From positions 1 through 39,409 of the forward strand of contig NZ_JAGSCS010000009.1 of assembly GCF_018128025.1 (NCBI RefSeq): DNA of 39,409 bases. The letters are read 5' to 3'. The notes beneath the pieces are model-generated. The model was not told where the DNA came from, ran no database searches, and was given only the letters and a program-made list of their open reading frames with translations. Of this stretch, positions 18,306-27,051 are shown piece by piece. The stretch comes from Proteiniclasticum sediminis. Lineage in GTDB: Bacteria > Bacillota > Clostridia > Clostridiales > Clostridiaceae. The translations under genes were made by a program, and so were the position numbers. Position 1 is the first letter of the stretch, and each line of letters opens with the position of its first letter.

Positions 18306-18367
18306 CGATAACATCATTTTCTGTATAATAATATAGTTTATGTTATTATACAATATTTATGTTATCG
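18306..18367. promoter_or_regulatory. Nested palindromic operator upstream of the regulator
   Basis: Two inverted repeats share one centre. The outer pair is CGATAACAT (18306-18314) with ATGTTATCG (18359-18367). The inner pair is TGTATAATAA (18322-18331) with TTATTATACA (18343-18352). Both are perfect. They flank and cover the predicted promoter and reach to within 12 bases of the start codon, as expected for a dimeric or tetrameric winged-helix autorepressor. Confidence 0.6.
18325..18353 (-). promoter_or_regulatory. Promoter of the winged-helix regulator
   Basis: On the minus strand, TTGTAT (18348-18353) and TATTAT (18325-18330) are separated by exactly 17 bases and lie inside the nested palindrome, about 30 bases before the start codon. 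Confidence 0.5.
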
Positions 18368-18576
18368 TTACACATTCTTCTCATACGGTGAAACTCTGAA
18401 AATGTGCTAATGGTAACTTCTATATTTTCTGCCGCTATGGTCAGTCTGAGCAAAACTGCATTCTCGCCTTGTTTCCCCTGCCCCAGCGCCTGCTTTACCC
18501 AAAAGAAAAGACAGGTCCGAAAAAGCTCAATGTTATGCAGCTTCTCGTCCTGTCCAGAGGATATTTGATGCTCCAG
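18346..18576 (-). pseudogene. Startless open frame, possible gene remnant
   Basis: Minus-strand frame open for 76 codons between stops, ending inside the regulator's promoter. The middle reads like real protein (HNIELFRTCLFFWVKQALGQ, then NAVLLRLTIAAENIEVTIST), but there is no usable ATG, GTG or TTG start near its beginning and no ribosome-binding site. It may be the decayed 3' end of a gene that stood upstream of the regulator. I do not recognise the family; chance cannot be excluded. Confidence 0.25.
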
Positions 18577-18831
18577 TTGCTATACAACAGGTCCGTTGTC
18601 TATTCATTCCAGACGAGCTTTCTTTATTCATAAAGCGCTTCTATCAGTATCCCCATCGGTTCGAGGACTCGTTGCTCACTTGAGTGATTTTTCAGTCCCT
18701 ATGGGATATAGAAGATCTCTTTTCCATGTTCCTGAGTATTCTCCTAAAAATTGATCCTCTGCTGGAAATGACTTTTGTAAGTAGAATTGGTCCCTCATCA
18801 AGACCTAACCGTTCTCTTCCGAAAAAGGGCA
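18577..18831. other. Intergenic stretch, nothing recognised
   Basis: No coding frame, terminator or repeat could be supported here. Mixed composition and a lack of structure fit decayed sequence between the regulator and the DUF6155-type gene. Confidence 0.35.
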
Positions 18832-19407
18832 TCACTCCTCTTCTTCCTGTTCTTCCTCATTGTCTTCTTCAAAAGCTGCGAAGAGCTGATAAGCAAGGTC
18901 TTCCACTCCATCTCCAAAACCCCAGCCTACTTCAGAAGCATCGCTGAGGACTTTCCGAACCCGAGGCTTGATCTTGTGGTAGAACTCATCCGTACCGGAT
19001 AGGAGCATCCTTTCCACAAAATCATTAAAGACGGTGAGTACGCTGGAATAGAAACTCTGGGGCATGTCCCCAAAGCTTGCTGCGAACTCCGCACCGCATT
19101 CCACAAAGACCAGCATCAGGTCCATAATCTGCTCTTCGTTTCCGATCTTCTTGAAGTCTGAGATTAACTCTTTCCCCTTCTTCATGGAGGGCAAGCTGAG
19201 ATTCTTAGTAAAGAAAACATTCTCCATTTTCTTCTTGTATTCGGTAAGAACATCCGTCTGAAATTCTTTACCCAGGAACTTTGCACTGAGCTGTTCCTTC
19301 ACCTTTGGTTCGGATTTATAGAGCTCGAGGATTAGGTCCATAAGGGCCTTCTGATCCATCTCTTTCAGCTCTTTTTTAAGGGCGCTCACGGTTATGGGTT
19401 TTGTCAT
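18832..19407 (-). CDS. DUF6155-type protein
   Basis: A 191-residue cytoplasmic helical protein. Its N-terminus (TVSALKKELKEMDQKALMDL, then ILELYKSEPKVKEQL) matches the pattern of the DUF6155 family, whose function is unknown. It ends in an extreme acidic tail (EEDNEEEQEEEE), which suggests a protein-interaction or nucleic-acid-mimic surface. It lies 57 nt after the HEPN-CBS gene on the same strand, so it may be the last gene of that transcript. The ribosome-binding site (GGAAGG, about 12 bases upstream) is distant. Confidence 0.6.
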   Translation of the reverse strand: MTKPITVSALKKELKEMDQKALMDLILELYKSEPKVKEQLSAKFLGKEFQTDVLTEYKKKMENVFFTKNLSLPSMKKGKELISDFKKIGNEEQIMDLMLVFVECGAEFAASFGDMPQSFYSSVLTVFNDFVERMLLSGTDEFYHKIKPRVRKVLSDASEVGWGFGDGVEDLAYQLFAAFEEDNEEEQEEEE

Positions 19408-19464
19408 TATTCTTCAATTCCTTCCAAAAACGTAATTGACTACTACCTTCCATTCCTCTGGTGC

Positions 19465-20217
19465 CTATGCTAATGTGGGATAGTTTGCCAGATCCCACAG
19501 GGTGGTCATCCCCAAAACAGCCTCTGTCGATTTCCCCGACTCGGTGAAGAAGATGAGCTCCAGCCGCTTGTCTTCCCCATGATCTGCCCGGAAACGCTGC
19601 ACCACATCCATGGCGGTGGCGGTCCGGGGAAGGAACTCAAACCGTTCCGTCCTGTGGGCATCCAGGGGAAGAAGCTCCCCAAAACTTCCCATGACCATGT
19701 CTTCTCGAAGACGGATCTCTTTTCTTTCCGCAAGGTACGTAAATATTGTGTCCTGGCTGAATACCCCTGCAAGCACCTGCTTCTCCAGAATGGGTACATA
19801 GCTGTAGCCTTTTTCCAGCATCACTGCCATGACCTGGTCCACCTTGGCTGATAGGCCGATGGTGAACATCTCTTTCAGCTTCACCGTCATGGGCAGAGTC
19901 AGGGCCAAGGGAGGATTCGCCACCCGCTGGGCTAAGGCCTTGAACTTCTCCACTTCCGTTTCCAGCGGCTGGGCGATGATCAGCGCCTGCCGCCGTCCAT
20001 GGGTTCCATACTCATGGACGATGGCATTTCTCAGCTCCCCGTAGGAACGCAACAGCGCCCGCTCCCCTTCGCTGAGCTTGCCTTTACGATATAGGCTCTC
20101 CACCCGCTCAGCGTAGGAGCCGTTTCGCAGCCCTTCCTGGCCCCGAAGTTTCTCCTCCATGACTTTATCCAGATCATTGTAGATGGCGATGAATTCCTTC
20201 GCCCCCTGATACTCCAT
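19465..20217 (-). CDS. HEPN-like domain fused to CBS domains
   Basis: A 250-residue protein. The N-terminal roughly 90 helical residues contain ELRNAIVHEYG, giving the R-x4-H signature (R63-H68) of HEPN domains. Residues about 115-250 form a pair of CBS repeats (SAKVDQVMAVMLEKGYSYVP, later TAMDVVQRFRADHG), which typically bind adenine nucleotides. The start has AGGAGGA six bases upstream. It begins 45 nt after citF with no strong terminator between, so it may be read from the glutamate operon. Whether it is an RNase, as many RxxxxH HEPN proteins are, or a nucleotide-sensing regulator is unknown. Confidence 0.65.
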   Translation of the reverse strand: MEYQGAKEFIAIYNDLDKVMEEKLRGQEGLRNGSYAERVESLYRKGKLSEGERALLRSYGELRNAIVHEYGTHGRRQALIIAQPLETEVEKFKALAQRVANPPLALTLPMTVKLKEMFTIGLSAKVDQVMAVMLEKGYSYVPILEKQVLAGVFSQDTIFTYLAERKEIRLREDMVMGSFGELLPLDAHRTERFEFLPRTATAMDVVQRFRADHGEDKRLELIFFTESGKSTEAVLGMTTLWDLANYPTLA

Positions 20218-20262
20218 CCTGTCCTCCTGTCCTCGTCCCCTTTAATGGGAACAGCTGTCTAA

Positions 20263-21714
20263 TTATTCGACCTCTACCTGGTAGATCTCATCGAGGATTT
20301 CACCCGTGCGGGACTGGGAATGGCCGATGACGCGTCCCGTTTTCTGGATGGCCTTGGGGACCCCCATGAGGGCTTCCGCCTCCTGTTTCAGTGCATAGAT
20401 GGACTTCACCGGAAGTCCTGCTGCCGTGAGTTTCTCCAGCAAGTCTTGCCTGTTTGGATTCACCGCAATGCCCCGCTCTGTCACCAGCACATCCACCACG
20501 CTGCCCGGGGTGGTAATGCAGTCCACCCGCTCCCGAATGAAGGGAAGACGCGAGGAAAGGAGCTTGGAGACAATGATGGACACCTGGCTCCCTGAGGCCG
20601 TATCCTGATGGCCGCCAGAGCCGCCCATGAGGACTCCGTCAGCCCCGGTGGTCACATTGACGTTGAAGTCCACATCGATTTCCGTAGCCCCCAGAATCAC
20701 CAGATCCAGCTTTTCCACGACGCTGGACACGGAAGGGTTTCCGTACTGGGATGCACTCATCCGAAGATGGGCGGGATTTTTCTTCAGGGAATCAATGGCC
20801 TGAAGATCAAAGCACTGGACATCATACAGCGCGCGGAAGAGACCTTCCTCCAGCATCTGTGTGAGATGGCCCGTGATGCCGCCGGAAGCAAAGCTCCCGA
20901 CGAGCCCCTTTTCCCGCATATAGTCCCGAAGACTGCTGGTCACAGCCAGACTGATGCCGCCGGCACCGCTCTGGTAGCTAAAACCTTCCTTGAGGAGCCC
21001 CGTGGCTTCCATGACCTCCAGGGTATCCCTCGCGATTTTCAGCCCGATGGGATCCTTGGTGACCTTAGTGGTGCCGGAAACAATCCCGGCCTTCTCCCCG
21101 ATGGATTCCACCACCAGGATGCCATCCACCAGATCCTGGGTGATGTCTGCGGGGAAATTGGGGTAGGGAACAACTTCATCCGTCACGGCAATAACCGTCT
21201 TGGCCTTCTGGGCATCGGCCATGGCGTAGCCTAAAGCTCCGCAGGCATTCTTCCCGTTGACCCCGGAGATATTCCCCATGGGGTCCGCGCTGGGCGCCGC
21301 AATAAACGCCGCATCCACCACGATCTCCCCGGATAGAATCGATCGGGCTCTGCCCCCGTGGGACTGCATGAGGATCTGTCCCTGAAGTTCTCCCCGAGAA
21401 ACCGCCTCTCCCAGGGGACCGGAAATATAGGAGGTGATGATGTTCGTAATGGTGCCGTCCTGAAGAAGGGGCCGCAGCACCCCATGGACAGGGAAAATCG
21501 AGCTGGCCATGAGGGTCAGTCCTTTCACTCCCTGCTTCTGGAGTCCTTGAAGGATGAGGTTCATGACGCCATCCCCGTTTCGAAGATGATGATGGAAGGA
21601 CACCACAGCGCCGTCCTTCAGGTCCAAGGCCTGAAGAAGCTCTTCCCGGACCTGCCAGACCTTGCCGCCGTGGCGGGCTTTCCCGGATCCATTTTCCTTA
21701 GTCAAAAAGCTCAT
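20263..21714 (-). CDS. citF: Citrate/citramalate lyase alpha subunit (CoA transferase)
   Basis: The 483-residue alpha subunit performs acyl exchange: it transfers the acetyl-ACP thioester to the substrate, releasing acetate and forming citramalyl-ACP. CitF-type features include VSFHHHLRNGDGVMNLIL near the N-terminus, SHGGRARSILSGEI, and the glycine-rich GVLMGGSGGHQDTASG in the C-terminal half. Length is near the family norm of about 500. It overlaps citE by 17 nt. Because methylaspartate-pathway genes lie immediately upstream, its physiological substrate is predicted to be (S)-citramalate rather than citrate. The ACP-maturation genes citC, citX and citG are not in the window. Confidence 0.93.
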   Translation of the reverse strand: MSFLTKENGSGKARHGGKVWQVREELLQALDLKDGAVVSFHHHLRNGDGVMNLILQGLQKQGVKGLTLMASSIFPVHGVLRPLLQDGTITNIITSYISGPLGEAVSRGELQGQILMQSHGGRARSILSGEIVVDAAFIAAPSADPMGNISGVNGKNACGALGYAMADAQKAKTVIAVTDEVVPYPNFPADITQDLVDGILVVESIGEKAGIVSGTTKVTKDPIGLKIARDTLEVMEATGLLKEGFSYQSGAGGISLAVTSSLRDYMREKGLVGSFASGGITGHLTQMLEEGLFRALYDVQCFDLQAIDSLKKNPAHLRMSASQYGNPSVSSVVEKLDLVILGATEIDVDFNVNVTTGADGVLMGGSGGHQDTASGSQVSIIVSKLLSSRLPFIRERVDCITTPGSVVDVLVTERGIAVNPNRQDLLEKLTAAGLPVKSIYALKQEAEALMGVPKAIQKTGRVIGHSQSRTGEILDEIYQVEVE

Positions 21715-22546
21715 GGGCGATCCCCTCCTTCTTAGCCTCGATCAGGGTGTTTCGTGCCCGGCGAAGAATGGGGGCATCCACCATCTTCCCGTCCACGGAG
21801 AAAGCCCCCAGGCCTTTATCCCGGGCTTCCTTCAGGGCATAGCCGATGCGCAGCGCCTGCTCGATCTCCTCCGCCGTGGGCTGGTAAACACGATTTACCA
21901 CGTCCACATGGCGGGGACTGATGAGGGCCTTGCCCGTCATCCCCAGATCCTTGCCCGCCTTGGCATCCTTCTTCAGCCCTTCCAGATCTTCCACATCGGT
22001 GAAGGGCGTATCCACAGCTTCCAGTCCCAGGGCCCGGGCCACGGAGACGATGCGGCTCCGGGCATAGGCAATTTCTCCCGATTCCTTGGTGCGCCGGGCC
22101 CCCAGGTCCAGGGTCAGGTCTTCAGCGCCCAGAAGGACCCCCTTCACCTTGGGGGAGGCCTGGAGAATCGCCATGGCGCACTCCACGCCCAAAGCGCTTT
22201 CAATGAGCGCCATGATCTCCATGTCTTCTCCCAGGCGTTCATCCAGGGCCTTCACGGATTCCACGGAAGCCTTGGCCAGGAGGATTCCTTTCAGGGGAAG
22301 CTTCGCCATGCGGCGGACATCCTCCTCAAAATACGGCGAATCCAAAGGATTGATCCGCACATAGAGATCCGTGGTGAAGGAAAAGGTCGTGAGAGCCTCC
22401 TCCACCAGATCCCGGGCAGCATCCTTCTCAGAAAGGGCCACAGCATCCTCCAGGTCGATGAGGACGGCATCGGCACCGAGAATATCGAGATTCATCAGCA
22501 TGCCGGGGCTGTTTCCCGGCACAAAGAGCAAGGTCTTATGACTCAT
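21698..22546 (-). CDS. citE: Citrate/citramalate lyase beta subunit (citramalyl-ACP lyase)
   Basis: A 282-residue HpcH/HpaI-family TIM barrel that cleaves the acyl-ACP; here citramalyl-ACP to acetyl-ACP and pyruvate. Family motifs include LLFVPGNSPGML at the N-terminus, AVLIDLEDAVALSEKDAAR (Mg-binding acidic region), YVRINPLDSPY, and MALIESALGV. It overlaps citD by 11 nt and citF by 17 nt, so the three subunits are translationally coupled. Length is normal for CitE (about 290). Confidence 0.94.
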   Translation of the reverse strand: MSHKTLLFVPGNSPGMLMNLDILGADAVLIDLEDAVALSEKDAARDLVEEALTTFSFTTDLYVRINPLDSPYFEEDVRRMAKLPLKGILLAKASVESVKALDERLGEDMEIMALIESALGVECAMAILQASPKVKGVLLGAEDLTLDLGARRTKESGEIAYARSRIVSVARALGLEAVDTPFTDVEDLEGLKKDAKAGKDLGMTGKALISPRHVDVVNRVYQPTAEEIEQALRIGYALKEARDKGLGAFSVDGKMVDAPILRRARNTLIEAKKEGIAHELFD

Positions 22547-22826
22547 GGCTTTCCCTCCCCCGCTTCACCGCGGTTTTTACCCGGGCTCGAATGGCAAAAT
22601 CCAGGGCTCCCCGGTCCTCGATGGAGATCTCGCCTTCTTCGACGCCTTCCTCCTCCAGGACTTCCCGGACGAGCTTCTCAATATGCTCGCCGTACTGGGC
22701 CTGAACCACGCTTTTCACCGTGATGACCAGTTCGCCTCGAAAAGGCGCAGCCAGGACAAGAAGATCATTGGATTCCAAGGATCCGGCCTTGGCCGGACGG
22801 ATCAGTCCTCGTTCTCTGCTTTCCAT
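22536..22826 (-). CDS. citD: Citrate/citramalate lyase acyl carrier protein
   Basis: A 96-residue carrier subunit. AKAGSLESNDLLV contains the serine (S19 here) equivalent to Ser14 of the Klebsiella protein, which carries the phosphoribosyl-dephospho-CoA arm. The C-terminal part (GALDFAIRARVKTAVKRG) is also family-typical. The ATG lies inside the end of the mesaconase beta gene, with a 25-nt overlap, which indicates coupled translation. A later alternative start is possible but would cut into the conserved N-terminus. Confidence 0.92.
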   Translation of the reverse strand: MESRERGLIRPAKAGSLESNDLLVLAAPFRGELVITVKSVVQAQYGEHIEKLVREVLEEEGVEEGEISIEDRGALDFAIRARVKTAVKRGRESHES

Positions 22827-23371
22827 GCCAGATACGCCTCCCTTCCCAGTTCATAGAGATCCTGTCCTTCGCTGTCGATGATCACCGTCACCGGAAAATC
22901 CTTCACCTCCAGCTTGCGGACGGCCTCCGGACCCAGCTCCGGATAGGCCACCACCTCCTGGGCCAGAATGGTTTCCTTGATGAGGGCTCCGGCACCGCCG
23001 ATGGCGGCAAAATAGACCGCCCCCTGCTCCACCATGCTCTTTTTTACTGCTTCGCTGCGGCGGCCTTTGCCCACCATGCCCTTCAGCCCCAGCTCCAAGA
23101 GTCGTGGGGTATAAGCGTCCATGCGGGAACTGGTGGTGGGTCCGGCAGAGCCGATGACCTCCCCTTCCTTGGTGGGCGAAGGACCTACATAGTAGATCAC
23201 CGCTCCTTTCAGGTCAAAGGGCAGGGGCTGTCCGGCATCCAGAAGCTCCATGAGCTTCTTGTGGGCGGCATCCCGGGCGGCATACAGCACGCCAGTGAGA
23301 TAGACCGTATCTCCTGGCTTGAGGGTTTTGACCGCTTCCGGGGTCAAGGGTGTGTTCAATCGTATCTCCAT
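22802..23371 (-). CDS. Mesaconase / class I fumarase beta subunit
   Basis: The 189-residue C-terminal-domain subunit of a two-subunit class I (4Fe-4S) hydratase. Diagnostic motifs are VLYAARDAAHKKL, the catalytic-loop GPTTSSRMD, and GMVGKGRR. With the alpha subunit encoded 18 nt upstream it hydrates mesaconate to (S)-citramalate. Sequence cannot separate fumarase from mesaconase; placement between methylaspartate ammonia-lyase and a CitDEF-type lyase makes mesaconate the likely substrate. Confidence 0.9.
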   Translation of the reverse strand: MEIRLNTPLTPEAVKTLKPGDTVYLTGVLYAARDAAHKKLMELLDAGQPLPFDLKGAVIYYVGPSPTKEGEVIGSAGPTTSSRMDAYTPRLLELGLKGMVGKGRRSEAVKKSMVEQGAVYFAAIGGAGALIKETILAQEVVAYPELGPEAVRKLEVKDFPVTVIIDSEGQDLYELGREAYLAWKAENED

Positions 23372-23389
23372 AGCGTTTTCCCTCTATGC

Positions 23390-24232
23390 CTAGAGGACTA
23401 CCTCCTTATGTCGAGTGGCATGGCAGTTGATGTTCACCGCCACGGGCAAGCCCGCGATATGGGTGGGGAAGGTTTCGATGCTCACCTTCAGGGCCGTGGT
23501 GGCACCGCCGAAGCCCTGGGGTCCGATGCCCAGACTGTTGATGGTCTGGAGCAGTTCCTCCTCCAGCTCCTGGTAGAAGGGATCGGGATTGGTCTCGTCC
23601 AAGGGACGCATGAGGGCCGTCTTGGCCAAAAGGGTGCACTTGTCGAAGGTTCCCCCGATGCCCACGCCCACCACCATGGGGGGACAGGCATTGGGTCCCG
23701 CCAGCTCCACGGTTTCCAGAATAAAGTCCTTGACGCCCTGGAGTCCCTCGGAGGGCTTCAGCATCTTTAGCCGGGACATGTTTTCGGAACCGAAGCCCTT
23801 GGCCGCCACCATGATCTTCAGCTCCTCCCCAGCCTTCAGCTGGTAGTGGATGACCCCCGGTGTGTTATCGCCGGTGTTCTTCCGCTGCAGGGGATCCTCC
23901 ACCACGGACTTTCGAAGATACCCTTCGGCATAGCCCTGGCGGATTCCCTCCTGGATGGCCTCCTCCAGGAGACCTCCGGTGATATGGACCTCCTGACCCA
24001 GCTCCACAAAGGCCACCACCATGCCCGTATCCTGGCACATGGGGACCAGGTCCCGCTCGGCGATTTTGGCATTTTCCACAATCTTTCCTAATGTATCGGT
24101 GGCCAGGAGCCACTTTTCCTTCTTCTGGCTGGTCTCTAAAGCCGCGAGAACATCCTTTGGCAGAAAATAGTTGGCTTCCATGACCAGGCGTTTCACGGCC
24201 TGGGTCACCTCACGGACATCAATCGTCTTCAT
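23390..24232 (-). CDS. Mesaconase / class I fumarase alpha subunit
   Basis: The 280-residue Fe-S subunit of a class I hydratase. The three expected cluster cysteines are C66 (VPMCQDTG), C183 (PNACPPMVVG) and C270 (NINCHATRH), with spacing like that of characterised class I fumarases. Other conserved stretches include RKNTGDNTPGVIHY and KGFGSEN. The start at 24232 has a GAGGGGAG site about ten bases upstream. A possible promoter lies 40-65 bases upstream, so alpha, beta and citDEF may also form their own transcript. The oxygen-sensitive cluster fits an anaerobe. Confidence 0.92.
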   Translation of the reverse strand: MKTIDVREVTQAVKRLVMEANYFLPKDVLAALETSQKKEKWLLATDTLGKIVENAKIAERDLVPMCQDTGMVVAFVELGQEVHITGGLLEEAIQEGIRQGYAEGYLRKSVVEDPLQRKNTGDNTPGVIHYQLKAGEELKIMVAAKGFGSENMSRLKMLKPSEGLQGVKDFILETVELAGPNACPPMVVGVGIGGTFDKCTLLAKTALMRPLDETNPDPFYQELEEELLQTINSLGIGPQGFGGATTALKVSIETFPTHIAGLPVAVNINCHATRHKEVVL

Positions 24233-24270
24233 CTGGGCAAAACTCCCCTCAAATTTTCTTCGTTATCCTT

Positions 24271-24298
24271 ATTATAGCAAAATCCGCTCCAACCAGAA
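24271..24298 (-). promoter_or_regulatory. Candidate internal promoter for mesaconase-citDEF
   Basis: A perfect minus-strand -10 TATAAT (24271-24276) lies 16 bases from a weak -35 TTCTGG (24293-24298). The predicted start is about 30 bases before the alpha-subunit start codon. The -35 lies in the loop of the preceding hairpin. Confidence 0.35.
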
Positions 24299-24319
24299 GA
24301 TTCATTCAGGCGGGAGCGG
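24284..24319 (-). terminator. Hairpin between mal and mesaconase genes
   Basis: A 7-bp G+C-rich stem (CCGCTCC at 24284-24290 with GGAGCGG at 24313-24319) has a 22-base loop. On the minus strand it is followed by ATTTTG, so termination after mal would be partial; the better T-run (CTTTTTT) is on the plus-strand side. It could set different levels of the upstream and downstream halves of the pathway. Confidence 0.35.
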
Positions 24320-24340
24320 CTTTTTTCCCCAAGGGGGAGG

Positions 24341-25582
24341 CTATTTTCTTCGGTTGTGCAGGGCCAGCACGCGGTTCATCTCGTTGTTCACGATCATGTA
24401 GCCCTCATCCACGCCCATGCCAGGTTTAGCCAGGACCTGTTTGGCACCGCAGGCCATGGCGATATTGGTGCAGATTTCCGCACTGCGGTTGGTCTCGTTG
24501 CAGGTTCCGCCCAGGTATGCTCCCACGCCTTTTTCCTTGCAGTAGAGAATGGCCTTGATGGAGTTATTCACCCCGCCCAAATCCGGAGTCTTCACCTGGA
24601 TCATATGGCCGGACTTGTTGTCGGCAAAGTATACCACGTCCTCGTAGGTGTTGCACCATTCATCGGCCACCAGCTCCACCTGGATCTTTCGCTCATCCAG
24701 AAGGGCCGTGAGATCCCGAAGGGCTTCCATCTGGAGGGTGCGGTCCCCGCGGTCCATGGGGCCTTCAATGCGCAGCAGGAAGGGCTTGGCGGCTTCCTCC
24801 AGGGTCTTCAGGTAATCGGCCATCTTGTCCAGATCCTGGTTGAAGATCCGGCCGATGGTGCCGTAGACATCGATGTGGAAAATGGGGCTGTAATCTTCGG
24901 AGGAACGGTACTTCAGCACCCGGTCCCGGAGCCACTCCACATAGCTTAGGAGGATTTCCCCCTTTTCGCCCAGCTTTTCCTTCACATTGTTGATGAGGGC
25001 GTGGGGCATGACGTCCGTGCCCTTGATGATCATCTTGTCCGCATTGTTGTAGCGGTCATCGCCGCTCTGGGCGAAGATGGGAATCCGGTTCAGGGCTACG
25101 CCGGTGCCGTATTCCTTGGCCACCACTTCCGCCATGGTGAGGCGGTTGGACTTGGCGGCGGCATCCAGGAGCGCCTGGGTGAGGCCATAGCGAATGGCCG
25201 TATGGAGGCGTTTTCCCTCCAGGGTGAAGTGATCCACCTCTTCCGCCAAATCCTTGAACTCCGCCGTTTCCTTCCCCAGAAGGTAGTCCCGGACCTCGCC
25301 CTCGATGAGGGGAATGAAATCCTTGGCCAGGAACAGGGGACCCCGTCCGCCGGCACCGGAATACTGCACAGCAGCACAGTCGCCGTGGGCAATTTCGCCA
25401 TTCTCCAGGATCAGCATCACAGAGATGCTTTCCCCGGGAAGACGGATGGCGGTGAAACCTTCCGTTTCCGGTTCTCCCACATACATGAAGCCGTCATGGC
25501 CTGCGCCGTTGATGATGGCCTTCTGATCGTCAAAGTAGAATCCTGTCCGCCCTGCTGAGCAGATCACATCGATGATTTTCAT
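24341..25582 (-). CDS. mal: Methylaspartate ammonia-lyase
   Basis: The 413-residue enolase-superfamily enzyme eliminates ammonia from (2S,3S)-3-methylaspartate to give mesaconate. It has the same length as the Clostridium tetanomorphum enzyme, and the catalytic residues fall at the same numbers: H194 (DVMPH) and K331 (MIQVKTPD) as the acid-base pair; D238 (FHIDVYG), E273 (LRIEGPMD) and D307 (LVADEWC) as Mg ligands. The start overlaps the stop of glmE as ATGA. No truncation or missing residue is seen. Confidence 0.97.
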   Translation of the reverse strand: MKIIDVICSAGRTGFYFDDQKAIINGAGHDGFMYVGEPETEGFTAIRLPGESISVMLILENGEIAHGDCAAVQYSGAGGRGPLFLAKDFIPLIEGEVRDYLLGKETAEFKDLAEEVDHFTLEGKRLHTAIRYGLTQALLDAAAKSNRLTMAEVVAKEYGTGVALNRIPIFAQSGDDRYNNADKMIIKGTDVMPHALINNVKEKLGEKGEILLSYVEWLRDRVLKYRSSEDYSPIFHIDVYGTIGRIFNQDLDKMADYLKTLEEAAKPFLLRIEGPMDRGDRTLQMEALRDLTALLDERKIQVELVADEWCNTYEDVVYFADNKSGHMIQVKTPDLGGVNNSIKAILYCKEKGVGAYLGGTCNETNRSAEICTNIAMACGAKQVLAKPGMGVDEGYMIVNNEMNRVLALHNRRK

Positions 25583-27042
25583 TTTTTGTCCCCCTCCGGT
25601 CGTCCGATGAGATTGCCCTTGCCCACGGCGAATATGTCATCCACCGTCATCTGGAAGGTCACCTCGCGGTTTTCAAATTTTCCACGTTCCATGAGCTTTT
25701 CTTTGTTAAAGTCGATGATGTCCTGGGTGAAGGGAATATTTCCCGTCATGAGGTAGCGCACGGCTCCCTGGTTGTCCCGGGCCGGCATCATTTTTCCGGC
25801 GTTGTACTTGGACGGGGCAAAGGGCACATCGATGATGCCTAATTTAAAGGCCTCCACCGTTCCCCGGGCGAAATCGCCCTTGCCCACTTCCAGCACGCTT
25901 TGGAGCATGCAGCGGGTTTCTGCCTTGATGATCTGGATCTCCTTCGCCAGCTCCGGACTCATGGGCATCCGCTGACCTTTTAAGAGGTTCAGGGTCATGA
26001 TCGTATCCCGGATGCCCTGGGCGTTGGCTTCTTTAGTTGGAATGCCCAGCGCCTCATGGGGCGTCTTGACGATGACCTTGGTGGCCCCGGCGAGAGCCGC
26101 CGTAGCCGCTCCCACGGAGATGACGCCAAAGGCCTTGGCTTCATCGGCGGGGAATCCGCCCATCCACTGGTGGAACACCGTGGTGATAAACACCTGGGGA
26201 TAGCCGAAGTGGTCCAGATACTCCCGGGTCTGCTCTTCCAGGGCCCGGATGGCGGCGATGTCCTGGATGAGATTTCCACACTGGCCATACCCCACCGTGA
26301 GGTTCGTCACCCCCTGCTCTGCCGCCAGAAGCGCTTCCAGGATGGCCACGGTGTTAGAGATGGAGGGCGGCACTAAAGTGCCCGTCAGGGGACCGAAGGG
26401 CTCGCGATTGAGCTCGATGCCCTGCTCATTGTAGAAGCCCACCAGACGGTCGCAATACTGCCAGTCCCGGATGGTTTTCTCCATGGAGACGCTTTTGGCG
26501 TAGGGAATGTTGTAGCTGATGCCTCCCCCCTCGTTGGACGTCCAGCCCGAGGCATGGATGATCTCCGAGAGAAGCCGGGCATCAGGTGTGCCGTGCCGGG
26601 CCTGGATGGGATTGCGGATGGCCTCATAAACCTGACGGCATCCCTTGACGCCATGGTTCACCGCCGGGAATCCGTTGAGGAGGGATCGCCCCGCCTTCAT
26701 GGATTCGTCGATGCCGATCTGGCATTCCGGATAACGGTTCTGCCGGGTGTAGGAGTCGATGGTGGAGGGCAGAAGATCCGCTCCGCCTTCATCTTCCAGA
26801 TACTTCAGGAGGGCGATGTGCTCCTCGATGAGGGCAACGCCAGCCCGGGGCTGGGCTAAGGTCAGGCCTTCTTCCTTGGCCTTGCGAAGCTTCAGGGCAA
26901 AATTTTTCTCCGCGGGGACTTTTTTCAGGTAGTCCACCGCATCCTGAAGATCCACCTCCTGCCCCGTGGGCCAATGGGTGAGCACTTCCTTGCGCAGGGA
27001 AAAGAATTCATCTTCGGTGAGTTTTTTGTTTTTCAGCTCCAT
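25579..27042 (-). CDS. glmE: Glutamate mutase epsilon subunit
   Basis: The 487-residue catalytic TIM-barrel subunit of B12-dependent glutamate mutase converts L-glutamate to (2S,3S)-3-methylaspartate. The second of two adjacent ATGs is taken as the start: it has six-base spacing from AGGAG, and it puts the substrate-binding 'arginine claw' at R66, R100 and R149, with E171, Y177 and Y181, identical to the numbering of the Clostridium cochlearium enzyme. It lies 9 nt after glmL and overlaps mal by 4 nt. Confidence 0.96.
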   Translation of the reverse strand: MELKNKKLTEDEFFSLRKEVLTHWPTGQEVDLQDAVDYLKKVPAEKNFALKLRKAKEEGLTLAQPRAGVALIEEHIALLKYLEDEGGADLLPSTIDSYTRQNRYPECQIGIDESMKAGRSLLNGFPAVNHGVKGCRQVYEAIRNPIQARHGTPDARLLSEIIHASGWTSNEGGGISYNIPYAKSVSMEKTIRDWQYCDRLVGFYNEQGIELNREPFGPLTGTLVPPSISNTVAILEALLAAEQGVTNLTVGYGQCGNLIQDIAAIRALEEQTREYLDHFGYPQVFITTVFHQWMGGFPADEAKAFGVISVGAATAALAGATKVIVKTPHEALGIPTKEANAQGIRDTIMTLNLLKGQRMPMSPELAKEIQIIKAETRCMLQSVLEVGKGDFARGTVEAFKLGIIDVPFAPSKYNAGKMMPARDNQGAVRYLMTGNIPFTQDIIDFNKEKLMERGKFENREVTFQMTVDDIFAVGKGNLIGRPEGDKK

Positions 27043-27051
27043 CATAATCTC

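Noticed and set aside
21662-22723. Forward open frame of about 350 codons
   Set aside because: Antisense to citE and the end of citD; typical G+C-rich shadow with no start signal.
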